Notes under the pieces: model-generated
Database searches by the model: none
Seen by the model: the letters and a program-made list of their open reading frames with translations, nothing else
Told to the model about the DNA's origin: nothing
Origin: Azohydromonas aeria
GTDB lineage: Bacteria; Pseudomonadota; Gammaproteobacteria; Burkholderiales; Burkholderiaceae_C
DNA length: 58,829 nucleotides
NCBI RefSeq assembly: GCF_009760915.1
Contig: NZ_VIDQ01000044.1
Span: forward strand, 1-58,829
Direction of reading: 5' to 3'
Shown: in pieces, positions 35,739 through 45,175 of the stretch
How the letters are laid out: each line of letters opens with the position of its first letter
Position numbering within the stretch: the stretch's first letter is position 1
Translations under genes and position numbers: made by a program

Positions 35739-37243
35739 GGCTGGTCCCTTCCGTCATCGAACTGCTCTTCGCCGTCAAACGTGTCTGGGTCACGGGCGGC
35801 GAAAGCCGCAATCTCGTCTTCCGGGGTGACAGGCCTGCTGCTACCGGAGAGGGCGTCATCCTCGAAGTCCGGTGTGTCATCGCTGCCCGCCTGCCGCTGC
35901 GGATTCAGCGCTGCGGCCAGCTTCGCGCCGGGCGTCTCGGCCACGCGCTCCTTCCAGGCTGCCTTCGTTCCGTCCAGCTTGGACTTCGCCATCTCGCCGA
36001 CACGCGCCGCGAGAAGGTCGCCCGCGGCCGACATGCGGCGCGTGAATGACGGCGCCCCACCGTCAAACCCGGCAGCTTGCGCATAAGGCGTGCTGCCCGT
36101 GCCTGAGCCACCGGAACTCGGGCCGCTGGCCTCGGTGCCGCCACCACTCGTTCCCATATCCCCGCCGCCGTCGCTCCAGAAATGCCCAGACGAGCCTCCA
36201 GCGCCGCCGCCGTCGCTACCCCCTTCGCCACCATCGCCAGCCGCCTTGAGGGCCGCCATGAGGGCCTGCGCGCCGCCTGCGGCCTGGGCAGCGCCGGCCA
36301 TCGCCATCGCCAAGCCCATGCCGCCAGCGGCCATTGCCATGCTGGCCGCGCCAACCAGGGCACCACCACCCATGTTGCCAATGCCCGACGTACTGGTGTG
36401 GCCGCTCGCCGGACCGGCGAGCATGGCCGGCAGCTTGTTGGTCAGCACGAACAGGATGACGGCCACGAAGAGCATCACGCCAACTTCCTTGATCGTCTGC
36501 CCGGCGCTCATGCGCGCGTAGTAGTCGTCGATGAACGTCTTGCCGATGCCGACGAGCAGCACCATGGCGAAGAGCTGCATGCCCACGCCGAACACCATCC
36601 AGTAGTAGCTGATCGCCTTGTCCGAGGTCCAGCGCCCGCCGCCGAATCCCAGGTAGAACATGCCGCCATACGCCAGGAGCCAGGCCGCGCACAGCAGCAG
36701 CAGCATGTTCACGGCGATCAGCCCGAGCACGATCATCACGCCCAGCGCAGTGACGATGCCGACCGTGGAATCCACGGGCGACATGGGCGATGAGTTGTCA
36801 ACGGCCTTGTAGAAGATGGCGAAACCGACATCCACGATGCCGGAAGGCGCCAGCTCCCCGTTGCCCAGGTTTGCAGCCTCGGTCGCCATCCTGCGCAGCC
36901 CGGTGATGATCGTCGTGGAAAAAACGGGCGCGTTGATGAGCAACCACCAGAAGAGGCCGGTGGCCATCAGGAAGCGGATCAGCTCCGCGAACAGCTCGCC
37001 AAAATCGGCCCGGCGCAGCAGCATGAAAGCCATGGTGAAGGCCAGCGATATGGAGGCCAGCACCCAAAAGAGCCAGGTTGCATGCCGCAGGATCACGCCG
37101 CCCCAGCTGGCCGCGCCGGTTCTGAATCGCTCCAGCAGGTCGTCCGAGATCCCCGAGCTGTTGAGCTCCTGCGCTTGCGCCAACAGGGCCAGCGTCAGCA
37201 GCAGCAGCCCGAGGGCAGCGCGCCCTGGGTTGGTGAGTCTCAT
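35735..37243 (-). CDS. trbL: TrbL, VirB6-like inner-membrane channel protein
   Basis: 502 aa. A signal/anchor, then about six hydrophobic helices between residues 50 and 290, then a Gly/Ser/Ala-rich soluble tail (from about 330) typical of TrbL. Forms the inner-membrane part of the mating channel. Seven bp after trbK; overlaps trbM. Confidence 0.92.
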   Translation of the reverse strand: MRLTNPGRAALGLLLLTLALLAQAQELNSSGISDDLLERFRTGAASWGGVILRHATWLFWVLASISLAFTMAFMLLRRADFGELFAELIRFLMATGLFWWLLINAPVFSTTIITGLRRMATEAANLGNGELAPSGIVDVGFAIFYKAVDNSSPMSPVDSTVGIVTALGVMIVLGLIAVNMLLLLCAAWLLAYGGMFYLGFGGGRWTSDKAISYYWMVFGVGMQLFAMVLLVGIGKTFIDDYYARMSAGQTIKEVGVMLFVAVILFVLTNKLPAMLAGPASGHTSTSGIGNMGGGALVGAASMAMAAGGMGLAMAMAGAAQAAGGAQALMAALKAAGDGGEGGSDGGGAGGSSGHFWSDGGGDMGTSGGGTEASGPSSGGSGTGSTPYAQAAGFDGGAPSFTRRMSAAGDLLAARVGEMAKSKLDGTKAAWKERVAETPGAKLAAALNPQRQAGSDDTPDFEDDALSGSSRPVTPEDEIAAFAARDPDTFDGEEQFDDGRDQP

Positions 37244-37250
37244 GGCGCGG

Positions 37251-37472
37251 TCACCAGGTCTTGTGCGGGCTGGGCTTGAAGGTCCCGCGGCGGAAACACC
37301 TGCCGGCGAGATCCTCGCGCTGTTCCTTCGGCAGCGTGCTCAGGAACTCCAGCCGGCAGTTCGCATCGTTGACCTCGAGCGGCTTCTCGGGCTCGGCGGG
37401 CGGCGAGCACGCGCTCAGCACGGCCGACAGCGTGGCGGCCAGGGCAATGGCAAGGCGGCGTGCCGTGCACAT
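37251..37472 (-). CDS. trbK: TrbK-like entry-exclusion lipoprotein
   Basis: 73 aa from ATG 37472, which overlaps the trbJ stop. Lipobox LSAC at about residue 22, then the family pattern NDANCRLEFL and CFRRGTFKPSPHKTW. In RP4, TrbK blocks redundant uptake into cells that already hold the plasmid. The C-terminal RRGTF motif recurs at the end of TrbJ next door (RRGTFVPSPPRSW), a curious shared ending. Confidence 0.85.
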   Translation of the reverse strand: MCTARRLAIALAATLSAVLSACSPPAEPEKPLEVNDANCRLEFLSTLPKEQREDLAGRCFRRGTFKPSPHKTW

Positions 37473-38221
37473 CACCAGCTCCGCGGCGGGCTCGGCACGA
37501 AGGTGCCGCGGCGGAAGTTCTCGCCGGCCGCCGCCTCGCGTGCCTCACGGTCGGCCTTCGCCTGCATCTGCGCCACAGCCGCGGTGTGCTGCGCCACCAG
37601 CAGGCCACGCATCTGCAGGAGCTGGTTGGATTGCTGGCTCGCCAGCATGTTCGCGTAGCCGATGGCCTCCATCTGCCCTTGCGCGCCCTGCGCACCGGCC
37701 TGGAGCTGCTGCAACCGCTGGGCATCGACCGCCAGCGCTGCGTGCTGCTGGTCCAGCGTGCGCACGAAGGCCTCGTTGGCCCTCTTCTGCTGCTCCGACA
37801 GCATGCGGTCCTTCTCCTGCAGCCGGGCACGCTCCGCGTGCGTGCACCCGTCCTTGCCGAAGCACGGCGAGGCGCGGTAGTCGCCCACGTCGTTGAACTG
37901 CCGCAGGTAGAAGTCGATGGACCCGAGCTGGCGCTTGTAGAAGGCCAGCGTGTCCAGCGCGCCGCGCAGCTGGTCCATGGTCCGCGTGGCTTGGTCCCAC
38001 ACGTAGGCGGCCGGCGCGGCGGCGTTCTTGATCTGCAGCGCGTACTGCTCAAGCTGCGTCCGGTACTGCTCGATCTGCTTCATCGTCTGCGCGACACTTT
38101 CCTGCGCAGTGATGGAGGTCTGGACGATGTTGGCCAGGTCCGTAGTGGGGATCTGTGCGTTCGCAACGCAGCTCACCGCAAGCACGACCGCGGTGGCGAC
38201 ATTGGCAATGCGGACTCTCAT
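37472..38221 (-). CDS. trbJ: TrbJ, VirB5-like conjugal transfer protein
   Basis: 249 aa from ATG 38221 with AGGAAAGG upstream. Signal peptide (VVLAVSCVANA), then long amphipathic helices rich in Gln (EQYRTQLEQYALQIKN, LQQLQAGAQ) as in TrbJ/VirB5 pilus-tip proteins. A Cys pair (CFGKDGC) is present mid-way. Confidence 0.9.
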   Translation of the reverse strand: MRVRIANVATAVVLAVSCVANAQIPTTDLANIVQTSITAQESVAQTMKQIEQYRTQLEQYALQIKNAAAPAAYVWDQATRTMDQLRGALDTLAFYKRQLGSIDFYLRQFNDVGDYRASPCFGKDGCTHAERARLQEKDRMLSEQQKRANEAFVRTLDQQHAALAVDAQRLQQLQAGAQGAQGQMEAIGYANMLASQQSNQLLQMRGLLVAQHTAAVAQMQAKADREAREAAAGENFRRGTFVPSPPRSW

Positions 38222-38490
38222 TGCGGGGGCCTTTCCTGATTGGTGGCGGGGCACTGGCACTGCTGCTCCAGCCTCTCGATGCGCTGCAGCATGAGAAGCA
38301 TCTGCTCGGCCTGCTCCTTCTGTATCTGCAGCATCTGCCTGAGCACGTCCAGTGAGTTCATGGGCGCTGCGGACTGCGGGGTCTGCGGGAGGCTCCCTGC
38401 GGCCGTGGCCAAGGCCATGGGGTCTGTCGTGATGCCTGCATGGGCAGCGCTGGCCGCCAGAAGAAGGATGGTGGCGATCCTGGCTTTCAT
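38218..38490 (-). CDS. small exported protein between trbI and trbJ, 90 aa
   Basis: Signal peptide (MKARIATILLLAASAAHA), then a short linker and a coiled-coil-like helix with Gln/Met heptads (DVLRQMLQIQKEQAEQM, LQRIERLEQQ), ending in a CQC motif. Coupled to both neighbours by 4-bp overlaps, so it is surely co-translated. RP4 places trbI and trbJ next to each other; this insert is not one of its named Trb proteins that I know. Could be a TrbJ partner. Confidence 0.65.
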   Translation of the reverse strand: MKARIATILLLAASAAHAGITTDPMALATAAGSLPQTPQSAAPMNSLDVLRQMLQIQKEQAEQMLLMLQRIERLEQQCQCPATNQERPPQ

Positions 38491-39866
38491 CGGGTGGCGC
38501 TCCTTCGGTAGTCGAAGGCCTGATAGGTGCCGGGCAGCTTCAGGTCCTTCGTGACGACGACGTTGAAGCGGAACCCGGGGCGGATCTCCAGCGTGGGAGA
38601 CAGGTTGAGGTTCTTGGCGATCATCTGTGCCGTGACCTGACCGAGCTGCTGGCCCAGTGCCTCGCTCAAGGCGCTGCCGGCCGTGGGCGCGTACTGGCTC
38701 TGCCCGCGGTTCTGGCTGTAGGTGATGCCGCCCACGATGCCGCTCATGAGGAAGGCCGAGGCGAAGGTGCGCACGAGGTGCCGGTTCACCTTGTCCGAGA
38801 AGCCCGAGTAGCCGGCCGGATCGGCGCCGGGCATGGCGCCCAGGTCCAGCGTCTTGCCATCCGGGAAGACCAGCCGCTGCCATGCCACCACCACGCGCGA
38901 CTGGCCGTAGCCCACGTCACTGGAATAGGCGCCGACGAGCTGCGTGCCCTGCGGAATCAGCAGGTGCTCGCCCGTGGCCGTGTCGTACACGTTGCGCGAC
39001 ACCTGTCCCCTGATCTGCCCCGGCAGCTCAGAATTGATCCCGTCTTGCAGGATCGCCGGGATGACGCCACCGGCCAGCAGCATGTATGGCGACTCTGGTG
39101 GGAGTACCTGCGCGTCGTGGGCCCATCGGTTGGGCTGGCCGTCGAACTGGGCCATGCCGGTGCGAGACGGGGCCGCGGCGGGCATCGAGCCGCCAGCACC
39201 GCCCGGCGCGGCGCGGAGCTGCGCCAGGCGCTGCTGGTAGGCCGCATTCACTTCCTGGCCCGCGTTGCCGGCGCCGGCGGCCTGCTGCTGCACCTGGGAC
39301 AGGCGGGCAAGCATTTCCTCGCGCGAGGCCGGGGCGCCGCCCCCGCCGCCCGTGCGCTGCAGCGCTAACTTCACCGTCGTCGGGGCCTGCAGCGCCTGCT
39401 CGGCCATCTGCAGCCGGCGCTGCTCGATCTGAACAGCGACGGGGTCCGTCACCGGAGCAGGGGATCCGCCGCCACCGGGCGGCATCGGCGGCATGCCGGC
39501 CGCGCTGCGCCCAGGCGGGGGCGGCGGCGTGTCGAGGTCATCCCCGTGCGGGCGCGCGACCATGACAGCGCTGGCCGCGGGTGCCGGCGCGGGCGGCGTG
39601 GGCGGGGCCGCCGCTGGGACCACGGCTCCCTGGTACTGACCCGTGATGGCCTTGGCCGCCGACAGCGAGCTGGTGCCCGCGGTGGTCGGCTGCATCGCCT
39701 GCGCTTCCAAGTGCTGCCGGGCCGCGCGCTGCCAGGCCACGGACGCTATCACGGCCACGAAGAGGGACAGGCCGCCCGTTGCCAGGTAGATCGGCACGCG
39801 GTTGACGCGGCGCACGCCGGTACTGCCGGGCGACGCATCGGGCGACAGGAGGTCCTGCTGGGCCAT
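38487..39866 (-). CDS. trbI: TrbI, VirB10-like channel protein
   Basis: 459 aa from ATG 39866, with AAGGAG 5 nt upstream. One N-terminal membrane span (IYLATGGLSLFVAVIASVAW), a long Pro/Ala-rich periplasmic linker, and a C-terminal beta-barrel domain with LLIPQGTQLVGAYSSDV and RVVVAWQRLVFPDG. Spans from inner to outer membrane and gates transfer. Confidence 0.93.
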   Translation of the reverse strand: MAQQDLLSPDASPGSTGVRRVNRVPIYLATGGLSLFVAVIASVAWQRAARQHLEAQAMQPTTAGTSSLSAAKAITGQYQGAVVPAAAPPTPPAPAPAASAVMVARPHGDDLDTPPPPPGRSAAGMPPMPPGGGGSPAPVTDPVAVQIEQRRLQMAEQALQAPTTVKLALQRTGGGGGAPASREEMLARLSQVQQQAAGAGNAGQEVNAAYQQRLAQLRAAPGGAGGSMPAAAPSRTGMAQFDGQPNRWAHDAQVLPPESPYMLLAGGVIPAILQDGINSELPGQIRGQVSRNVYDTATGEHLLIPQGTQLVGAYSSDVGYGQSRVVVAWQRLVFPDGKTLDLGAMPGADPAGYSGFSDKVNRHLVRTFASAFLMSGIVGGITYSQNRGQSQYAPTAGSALSEALGQQLGQVTAQMIAKNLNLSPTLEIRPGFRFNVVVTKDLKLPGTYQAFDYRRSATR

Positions 39867-39868
39867 GC

Positions 39869-40288
39869 TCACTCCTTGCGAGCCCAGGCGCCGGCCGGCA
39901 CCAGCGCGTTGCCCTGCGGCACATAGGCCCGGGCCAGGGATTGGCTGCCCACGGCCACCATGACGCGGAACACGGGGCCTGCCTGGTCAACCACGTAGCG
40001 CAGCGGCAGCGAGCCTTCAGGAGCCTTGCCACCCTCCTGCACGGCGTAGCCGCCGGCGCGCAGGCCTTGCAGCAGCGCGGCCCCGAAGGCGTCCTTGGCG
40101 GGCTGCTCCACAGCCAGGCGTGTCCTGGCGGCTGGATACAGAGCGATGAGCTGGCGCACGGTGTCGGCCGCAAGCCGGGGCTGGTCGACGCCGGCCGGCA
40201 GGTAGTTGCCCTGCGGCGCCTCGGTCCTGGTGGTGGCGCAGCCGGCCAGGACCAGCGCGAACCCGGCCGCGGTGAGGATGTTGTTCAT
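39869..40288 (-). CDS. trbH: TrbH-like lipoprotein
   Basis: 139 aa from ATG 40288, coupled by TGATG to trbG. Lipobox LAGC near residue 16. A small alpha/beta domain follows with ADTVRQLIALYPAARTRL and LRYVVDQAGPVFRVMVAVG. Found in IncP trb operons between trbG and trbI, exactly as here; likely stabilises the outer-membrane core. Confidence 0.85.
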   Translation of the reverse strand: MNNILTAAGFALVLAGCATTRTEAPQGNYLPAGVDQPRLAADTVRQLIALYPAARTRLAVEQPAKDAFGAALLQGLRAGGYAVQEGGKAPEGSLPLRYVVDQAGPVFRVMVAVGSQSLARAYVPQGNALVPAGAWARKE

Positions 40289-41184
40289 CACTTGGTCCTG
40301 CGGGTGATCGTCACGCGCTGCTGATCGCTGCCCGCGCCCGCAATCAGGATGGCCTTGTCGAAAACGGCGTCCACGATGTACCGGCCGTTCTGGTAGCGGG
40401 TGGCGATGCGATCGGGCTCGTCGTCCGAAAAGATCCCGCCTTCCCTGCGCAGCAGCACCAGCGAGAGAAGCTCGCCGTTGGCCGTCCCGGACGGCATCTC
40501 CACCACTGTCTTGCGGCCGTCGTTGTAGACGCGCACCGGGCGCAGGCCCTTCGGGCCGTCGAGGTCGTAGTCGAAGCTCAGGTCGCCGAGGTACTCGCCG
40601 GTGGAGGGGATGGTGCGTTCCTGGCGCTCCTGCTGCCGCAGTCGTCGCACCTGGGCCACCTTGGCGTTGGCGTCCTCGGGGTACTCGAAGCCCACCGTGG
40701 TCATGTTCTCGGTGAGGTGGGAGCGCAGCTTGAAGGTATAGCGGCGCCGGTCGGTGAACACGAACAGCGTGGTTTGCAGGCCCACGTCCTTGGGCTTGAT
40801 GACCAGGTGCAGCGTCTCCTGGGCTCCGCTGCCCTCAATGGCGGGCTCCACGGTCCAGCGGGCCGCGTCGCCCAGGTGAACCCCGCCTTCGTTGATGTTC
40901 TCGCCCGGCTGCAGCGCCAGGTCGCAGCCATGCAGCACCGCGCACACCAGCGTGGCCTGTTGTGCTCCATAGATGAACCGGACCTGCCCGTTGGGGCCCG
41001 GCACGGGCGCCATGCCGGAAATGGAGTAGGTCTCCCAGCGGTTAGCGACCCCCAGGGCCTGGCGCTGCTGCTTCGTGAGCTTCTGCCCGCCATCCCTCGA
41101 GAGGAGTTGCTGGGTGGCCGGGTCGGCCGCCATGGCGGGCGCAGCCAGCAGGGCCACGCACGCCGCAATCAGGTGCTTCTTCAT
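40288..41184 (-). CDS. trbG: TrbG, VirB9-like channel protein
   Basis: 298 aa. Signal peptide (KKHLIAACVALLAAPAMA), an N-terminal beta domain, a VCAVLHGCDLALQPGE segment, and a C-terminal VirB9-type domain with TTLFVFTDRRRYTF. A GTG at 41196 is an alternative start. Forms the outer-membrane core with TrbH and TrbI. Confidence 0.92.
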   Translation of the reverse strand: MKKHLIAACVALLAAPAMAADPATQQLLSRDGGQKLTKQQRQALGVANRWETYSISGMAPVPGPNGQVRFIYGAQQATLVCAVLHGCDLALQPGENINEGGVHLGDAARWTVEPAIEGSGAQETLHLVIKPKDVGLQTTLFVFTDRRRYTFKLRSHLTENMTTVGFEYPEDANAKVAQVRRLRQQERQERTIPSTGEYLGDLSFDYDLDGPKGLRPVRVYNDGRKTVVEMPSGTANGELLSLVLLRREGGIFSDDEPDRIATRYQNGRYIVDAVFDKAILIAGAGSDQQRVTITRRTK

Positions 41185-41192
41185 CGTCACGC

Positions 41193-41918
41193 TCACTTGA
41201 TCTGCGTCCAGGAGAAGTCACTGACGAAGACGCGCGCGGGGTTCAGGGCCAGCTCGGCATCGGGCGTGTTGATCGGCGTGCTGGTAGCTACAGCAAACGT
41301 CACCAGGGCTCGCATGCGCACGGCCCCAAGCTGCGAGCCCTGCCGGTCGTGCGTGACCTCTTCCCAGTCCACCTGCAGCGTGGTGGGGCTCTGCAGGAGC
41401 ACCGCGGCCTTGTCGACGCTGACCAGCACCTTGGCCGCACGCTTGAACGGCGGATCGGACGCGAACCACTCATCCATCCTGGTGCGGGCAGCCGTGCTGG
41501 GCGGCAGCTTCGCGTAGACCCGCTCGATGGCCTTGCGCTGCAGCGTCACGTCCGGGGTGACCGTACGGGCGTCCGTGATGAAGTCGCGCACGGCCGCGTT
41601 GATCACCAGTGGGCTGGCCGGGGACACCGGCATGGCGACGCCCAGTGCTTGCGTTTCCCCGTTGGGGCGCTCGACGTAGACGTAGGGCACGAACCTGGAC
41701 TGGCTGCCGATGTGGACCATCCCGCCCACGGCGGCCAGCGCGATCACCATGCCGAAGCCGCCCACCATCGTCCCGATGAAGCCACGGTTGATGGCCGAGC
41801 CGACGGCCAGATTCCACGTGCGCCGGGCGTTGAGATAGGGGTTCTCGGTGGCCGTGTCGGGGTCCTTGCGCAACAGGAGCCTGATGCGGCCACCCAGGGC
41901 CGAGAGCTTGGGGTTCAT
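41193..41918 (-). CDS. trbF: TrbF, VirB8-like assembly protein
   Basis: 241 aa. Short cytoplasmic N-terminus, one membrane span (MVGGFGMVIALAAVGGMVHI) and a VirB8-fold periplasmic domain with FVPYVYVERPNGE and ATSTPINTP near the C-terminus. ATGA overlap with trbE. Confidence 0.92.
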   Translation of the reverse strand: MNPKLSALGGRIRLLLRKDPDTATENPYLNARRTWNLAVGSAINRGFIGTMVGGFGMVIALAAVGGMVHIGSQSRFVPYVYVERPNGETQALGVAMPVSPASPLVINAAVRDFITDARTVTPDVTLQRKAIERVYAKLPPSTAARTRMDEWFASDPPFKRAAKVLVSVDKAAVLLQSPTTLQVDWEEVTHDRQGSQLGAVRMRALVTFAVATSTPINTPDAELALNPARVFVSDFSWTQIK

Positions 41919-44449
41919 GCCGTCTCCAGGTAGTCGTCGAGCTTGAGGCCGCGCATGGCGAGCCACTCGTGAATCCAGGCCTCGCCGTGCGTCTCTTCGA
42001 GCCGCCTGGCGGTTGCCAGGGACACCGGGTCGGTGGCGCCGACGAAGGCCTGCGCCAGAGGGCCGAGGGCCAGCTCGTACAGGCGGCATCCCGGCTCGGA
42101 CATGAGGTAGTACTGCTGCTTGGGCAGGGCCTTCGCCACGATCTGGATCTGTCGGTCGTTGAGGCCGATGCGCCTGTACAGCGCAGTCATTTCCTCGGAC
42201 ACGGCATCCGGGTTGGGCAGCAGGATCTTCGTGGCGGTGCTGTCCACGATCACGTCGAAGATGCCGGACTTGGCCGCATCGGTGAGGTTCTGCGTGGACA
42301 GCACAACGGCGCAGTTGAGCTTCGCCAGGGTCTTGAGCCACTTCCTGATCCACTGCTCGAAGATCGGGTGCAGCAGCATCAGCCAGGCCTCGTCCAGGTA
42401 GATGACGGCCGGCTGGCCCTTGAGGCTGAGCACCACGCGGCGGAACAGGTACAGCAGCGCGGGGACCGCGTACTTGTCGCCCAGCTCCATCAGCTCGCCC
42501 ACCTCGAAGGTGTTGAAGCGGCTGAAGCCCAGGGCATCTTCGGCCGCGTCCAGCAGGTGGCCCATGGCGCCGTTGACGGTGTACTGCATCAGGGCCTCGC
42601 GCACGGCGTCGTCCTGGCAGGCATTGAAGAAGTCCGAGAGGGTCCTGCCGCCGTTCCGGTGCATGCTCAGGATGGCCGTGGCGATGGCGGTGCGCTGCTC
42701 GGGCGTGGTCCTGAAGTCGTTGAGCGCCAGCACCTTGTCGATCCAGTCCATGGCCCACGCGCGGTCATTGCGGGTGTCCAGGAACTGCAGCGGCGCGAGC
42801 TGGGGCCGCTCGTCGGCCGCGACGTTGAAGTGCCGGCCGCCCACTGCCTTCGTGAGCGGGTACGCGCTCATGCCCGCCTCGAAGATGAAGACGGTCATGT
42901 GTTCGTAGCGCAGCGACTGCGCGGCCATCATCCCCAGGTGTGTGGACTTGCCCTTGCGGGTCGGGCCGATCATCAGCGTGTGGGCCAGGTCGCGCACGTG
43001 CAGGTTGAGGTGGAACGGCGTGCGGCCATGCGTCACGCACTGCATGAGCGCGGGCGAGCCCTTCGGGTAGTGCGGGCACGGCGCAGTCCGGCTGCCGCTC
43101 CACATGCTGGAGAGCGGCAGGAAGTGCGCGAGGTTCATGGTGTTGACCAGCGGGCGGCGCACGTTCTGCACGCCGTGGCCCGGCAGGCTGCCGATGAAGG
43201 CGTCCATCGTGTTGATGGTCTCGATGCGCGCGTTGAATCCCAGCCGCTGGATGACCTTCTGCGCCTCCTGGGCCGAGGCCACAGCCCGGTCCCGGCTCTC
43301 GTCCATGATCACGACGACGCTGGTGTAGTAGCCATCGGCCACCAGGTTGGAGCTCACCTCGGCCTTGGCGGCTTCCGCGTCCGCGACCATGTTGATGGCG
43401 TCGAGGTTGGCGCCGCCGACGTTGGTGTTGAAGACCTGATCGAAGAAGCTGCGGGTCTTCTGCTTCCACTTCTTGCGGAACTTCTCCAGGTGGCTCAGCG
43501 CCTCGTGCTGGTCCATGAAGATGAACCGCGTGCTCCAGCGATATTCGCTGGGCAACTCGGCCAGCGCCTGCAACATGCCGGACCAGCTTTCATGCGGGAA
43601 CCCGTCGATGGCCACGATCTGGATGAACTTGCGGCCCAGCAGCGGGATCGTGCCGGGGGTCAGCTCCTGGCCGCCGATGAGCAGGTCCAGGTAAGCCGGG
43701 TTGTCCGGCAACGCTATAGGGTGGTGCATCCCGGTGATGCAGCTCTGCAGGAAGGACAACTGGTCGTCCAGCGTGCGCCGGGTGCCATCCTCGTCCGTCA
43801 CCTCCTGGCCGCGCAGCCGCGTCATCTTCACCACGGACGACAGGCGGTTCTCGATGGCCGTGAGCTGCTGCTTGAACTGGTCGATGAGGCTGTGCGTGCG
43901 GCTGGTGTGGTCCGGCTGCACGGCGTCGTCGTCGAACATCAGCTCCACCAGCTTGCGCTCGGCCAGCTTCGGCGGCAGCCACGTCAGCGTGATGACGAAG
44001 TAGCTCTCGAAGAGCGCGCCGTGCCTGGTGAACTGGCGGCGGCGCTCCTCGTCAATGGCGGCCGACACGGGGTCGGGGAAGCGGCAGAGGTGGCGCTCAG
44101 GGTAGGTGGACGCCGGGCGCCGGCCTGCATCGACGTTGAGCATCCAGCCGCTGCCCAGCGGCGCCAGGGCCTTGTTGACCATCGCAGCGATGGCGTCGCG
44201 CTGCTTGTCCGTGCCGTTGGCCTGATCCTCGCCGCGGTAGAGATAGGAGGCCTGGAAGCCGGCGTCCTTGCCCACCACGATCCCGTCCTCGACGACGGCC
44301 GCGTAGTTCAGCAGGTCGGCCACGCTTGCATCCTTCGAGCGGTGGCGCTTGAGCCGCAGGGCAGCGTCCACACCCTTGAGCCGGAAGGCGAGCCCCGCCA
44401 AGGTGGTCGCGCCCGCCGCCGCAACGGCGAGGGTGGTGGGTACGATCAT
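41915..44449 (-). CDS. trbE: TrbE, VirB4-family ATPase
   Basis: 844 aa from ATG 44449, overlapping the trbD stop. An N-terminal VirB4 domain (RLKGVDAALRLKRHRSKDAS) is followed by the ATPase with Walker A GPTRKGKSTHLG and Walker B AVIYLDEAWLML. Powers pilus assembly. Unusually clean antisense open frames on the other strand are GC artefacts. Confidence 0.95.
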   Translation of the reverse strand: MIVPTTLAVAAAGATTLAGLAFRLKGVDAALRLKRHRSKDASVADLLNYAAVVEDGIVVGKDAGFQASYLYRGEDQANGTDKQRDAIAAMVNKALAPLGSGWMLNVDAGRRPASTYPERHLCRFPDPVSAAIDEERRRQFTRHGALFESYFVITLTWLPPKLAERKLVELMFDDDAVQPDHTSRTHSLIDQFKQQLTAIENRLSSVVKMTRLRGQEVTDEDGTRRTLDDQLSFLQSCITGMHHPIALPDNPAYLDLLIGGQELTPGTIPLLGRKFIQIVAIDGFPHESWSGMLQALAELPSEYRWSTRFIFMDQHEALSHLEKFRKKWKQKTRSFFDQVFNTNVGGANLDAINMVADAEAAKAEVSSNLVADGYYTSVVVIMDESRDRAVASAQEAQKVIQRLGFNARIETINTMDAFIGSLPGHGVQNVRRPLVNTMNLAHFLPLSSMWSGSRTAPCPHYPKGSPALMQCVTHGRTPFHLNLHVRDLAHTLMIGPTRKGKSTHLGMMAAQSLRYEHMTVFIFEAGMSAYPLTKAVGGRHFNVAADERPQLAPLQFLDTRNDRAWAMDWIDKVLALNDFRTTPEQRTAIATAILSMHRNGGRTLSDFFNACQDDAVREALMQYTVNGAMGHLLDAAEDALGFSRFNTFEVGELMELGDKYAVPALLYLFRRVVLSLKGQPAVIYLDEAWLMLLHPIFEQWIRKWLKTLAKLNCAVVLSTQNLTDAAKSGIFDVIVDSTATKILLPNPDAVSEEMTALYRRIGLNDRQIQIVAKALPKQQYYLMSEPGCRLYELALGPLAQAFVGATDPVSLATARRLEETHGEAWIHEWLAMRGLKLDDYLETA

Positions 44450-44763
44450 TTGTACTGCTTCCCCTGGGTGGCCGTGTTGACGCGGAACGGCGTCGAGCGC
44501 GGCGGGTAGTACCGCTGCCGGTAGCAGCGCAGGGAGCGCATGTAGACCTGGCGCATGAGCGGGTCCGACTTCGCCATGAGCCGCCAGCCGTACAGCGAGG
44601 CGAACCAGCCGGCCAGCCCGTAGAGGATGGCCTGCCATTCCATGGCCGAGAAGATCAGCGCCGCGGCCAGCAGCCCGCAGACCATCACCAGCTCACGGTC
44701 CCCGCCCATGAACAGGTTGGGGCGGTTGGCCGAGGCGCGCACAGGGACCTTGTGCAGCGCCAT
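44446..44763 (-). CDS. trbD: TrbD, VirB3-like membrane protein
   Basis: 105 aa. Short basic N-terminus (HKVPVRASANRPNLFMGGDRE), two hydrophobic segments, then a basic C-terminus with QRYYPPRSTP. The layout is that of TrbD/VirB3, the partner of the TrbE ATPase. Confidence 0.92.
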   Translation of the reverse strand: MALHKVPVRASANRPNLFMGGDRELVMVCGLLAAALIFSAMEWQAILYGLAGWFASLYGWRLMAKSDPLMRQVYMRSLRCYRQRYYPPRSTPFRVNTATQGKQYK

Positions 44764-44766
44764 GGC

Positions 44767-45147
44767 TCAGGCCTCCTGGCGGTGGTGCGCCACCGTGGCG
44801 ATGGAGGCGCCGCGACCGAAGGTGCCGGCCAGCCAGTTCTGCGCCGCGATCAGGATGGAAATGATCATGACGATCAGCACCATGGTCCTGAAGAAGGCGT
44901 TGAGGTCCGAGCCGAAGATCAGGATCGCGCCGGCCACCACGATGCCGATCAGCGACACGACGAAGGCCACCGGCCCGGTGACGGAAGCGCGGAGCTGGTC
45001 CAGCGGCCCTTCCCAGGGCATGCCGCCTCCCGCGCCCGCCGCGGCGTGTGCCAAGTTGGGCATCAGCGCCAGCACGGCCAGCGCCAGCAGGAAGCCGAGC
45101 ACGAGGCTGGCAGGTTTCAAAAGGCGAGCTTGGGCCTTGGAGTGCAT
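44767..45147 (-). CDS. trbC: TrbC, VirB2-like pilin precursor
   Basis: 126 aa from ATG 45147. A long leader with a signal segment ending in AHAAAG, then GGGMPWEGPLDQL and two hydrophobic helices, and a C-terminal tail. In RP4 the prepilin is cut at both ends and cyclised by TraF, which is also present here (55209-55736). Confidence 0.9.
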   Translation of the reverse strand: MHSKAQARLLKPASLVLGFLLALAVLALMPNLAHAAAGAGGGMPWEGPLDQLRASVTGPVAFVVSLIGIVVAGAILIFGSDLNAFFRTMVLIVMIISILIAAQNWLAGTFGRGASIATVAHHRQEA

Positions 45148-45175
45148 GCAATGCTCCTGGTTGCTGAGGTAACGG

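Noticed and set aside
41969..44509. 846-codon + strand frame opposite trbE
   Set aside because: Mirror frame of a GC-rich gene; trbE has full Walker motifs and operon coupling.
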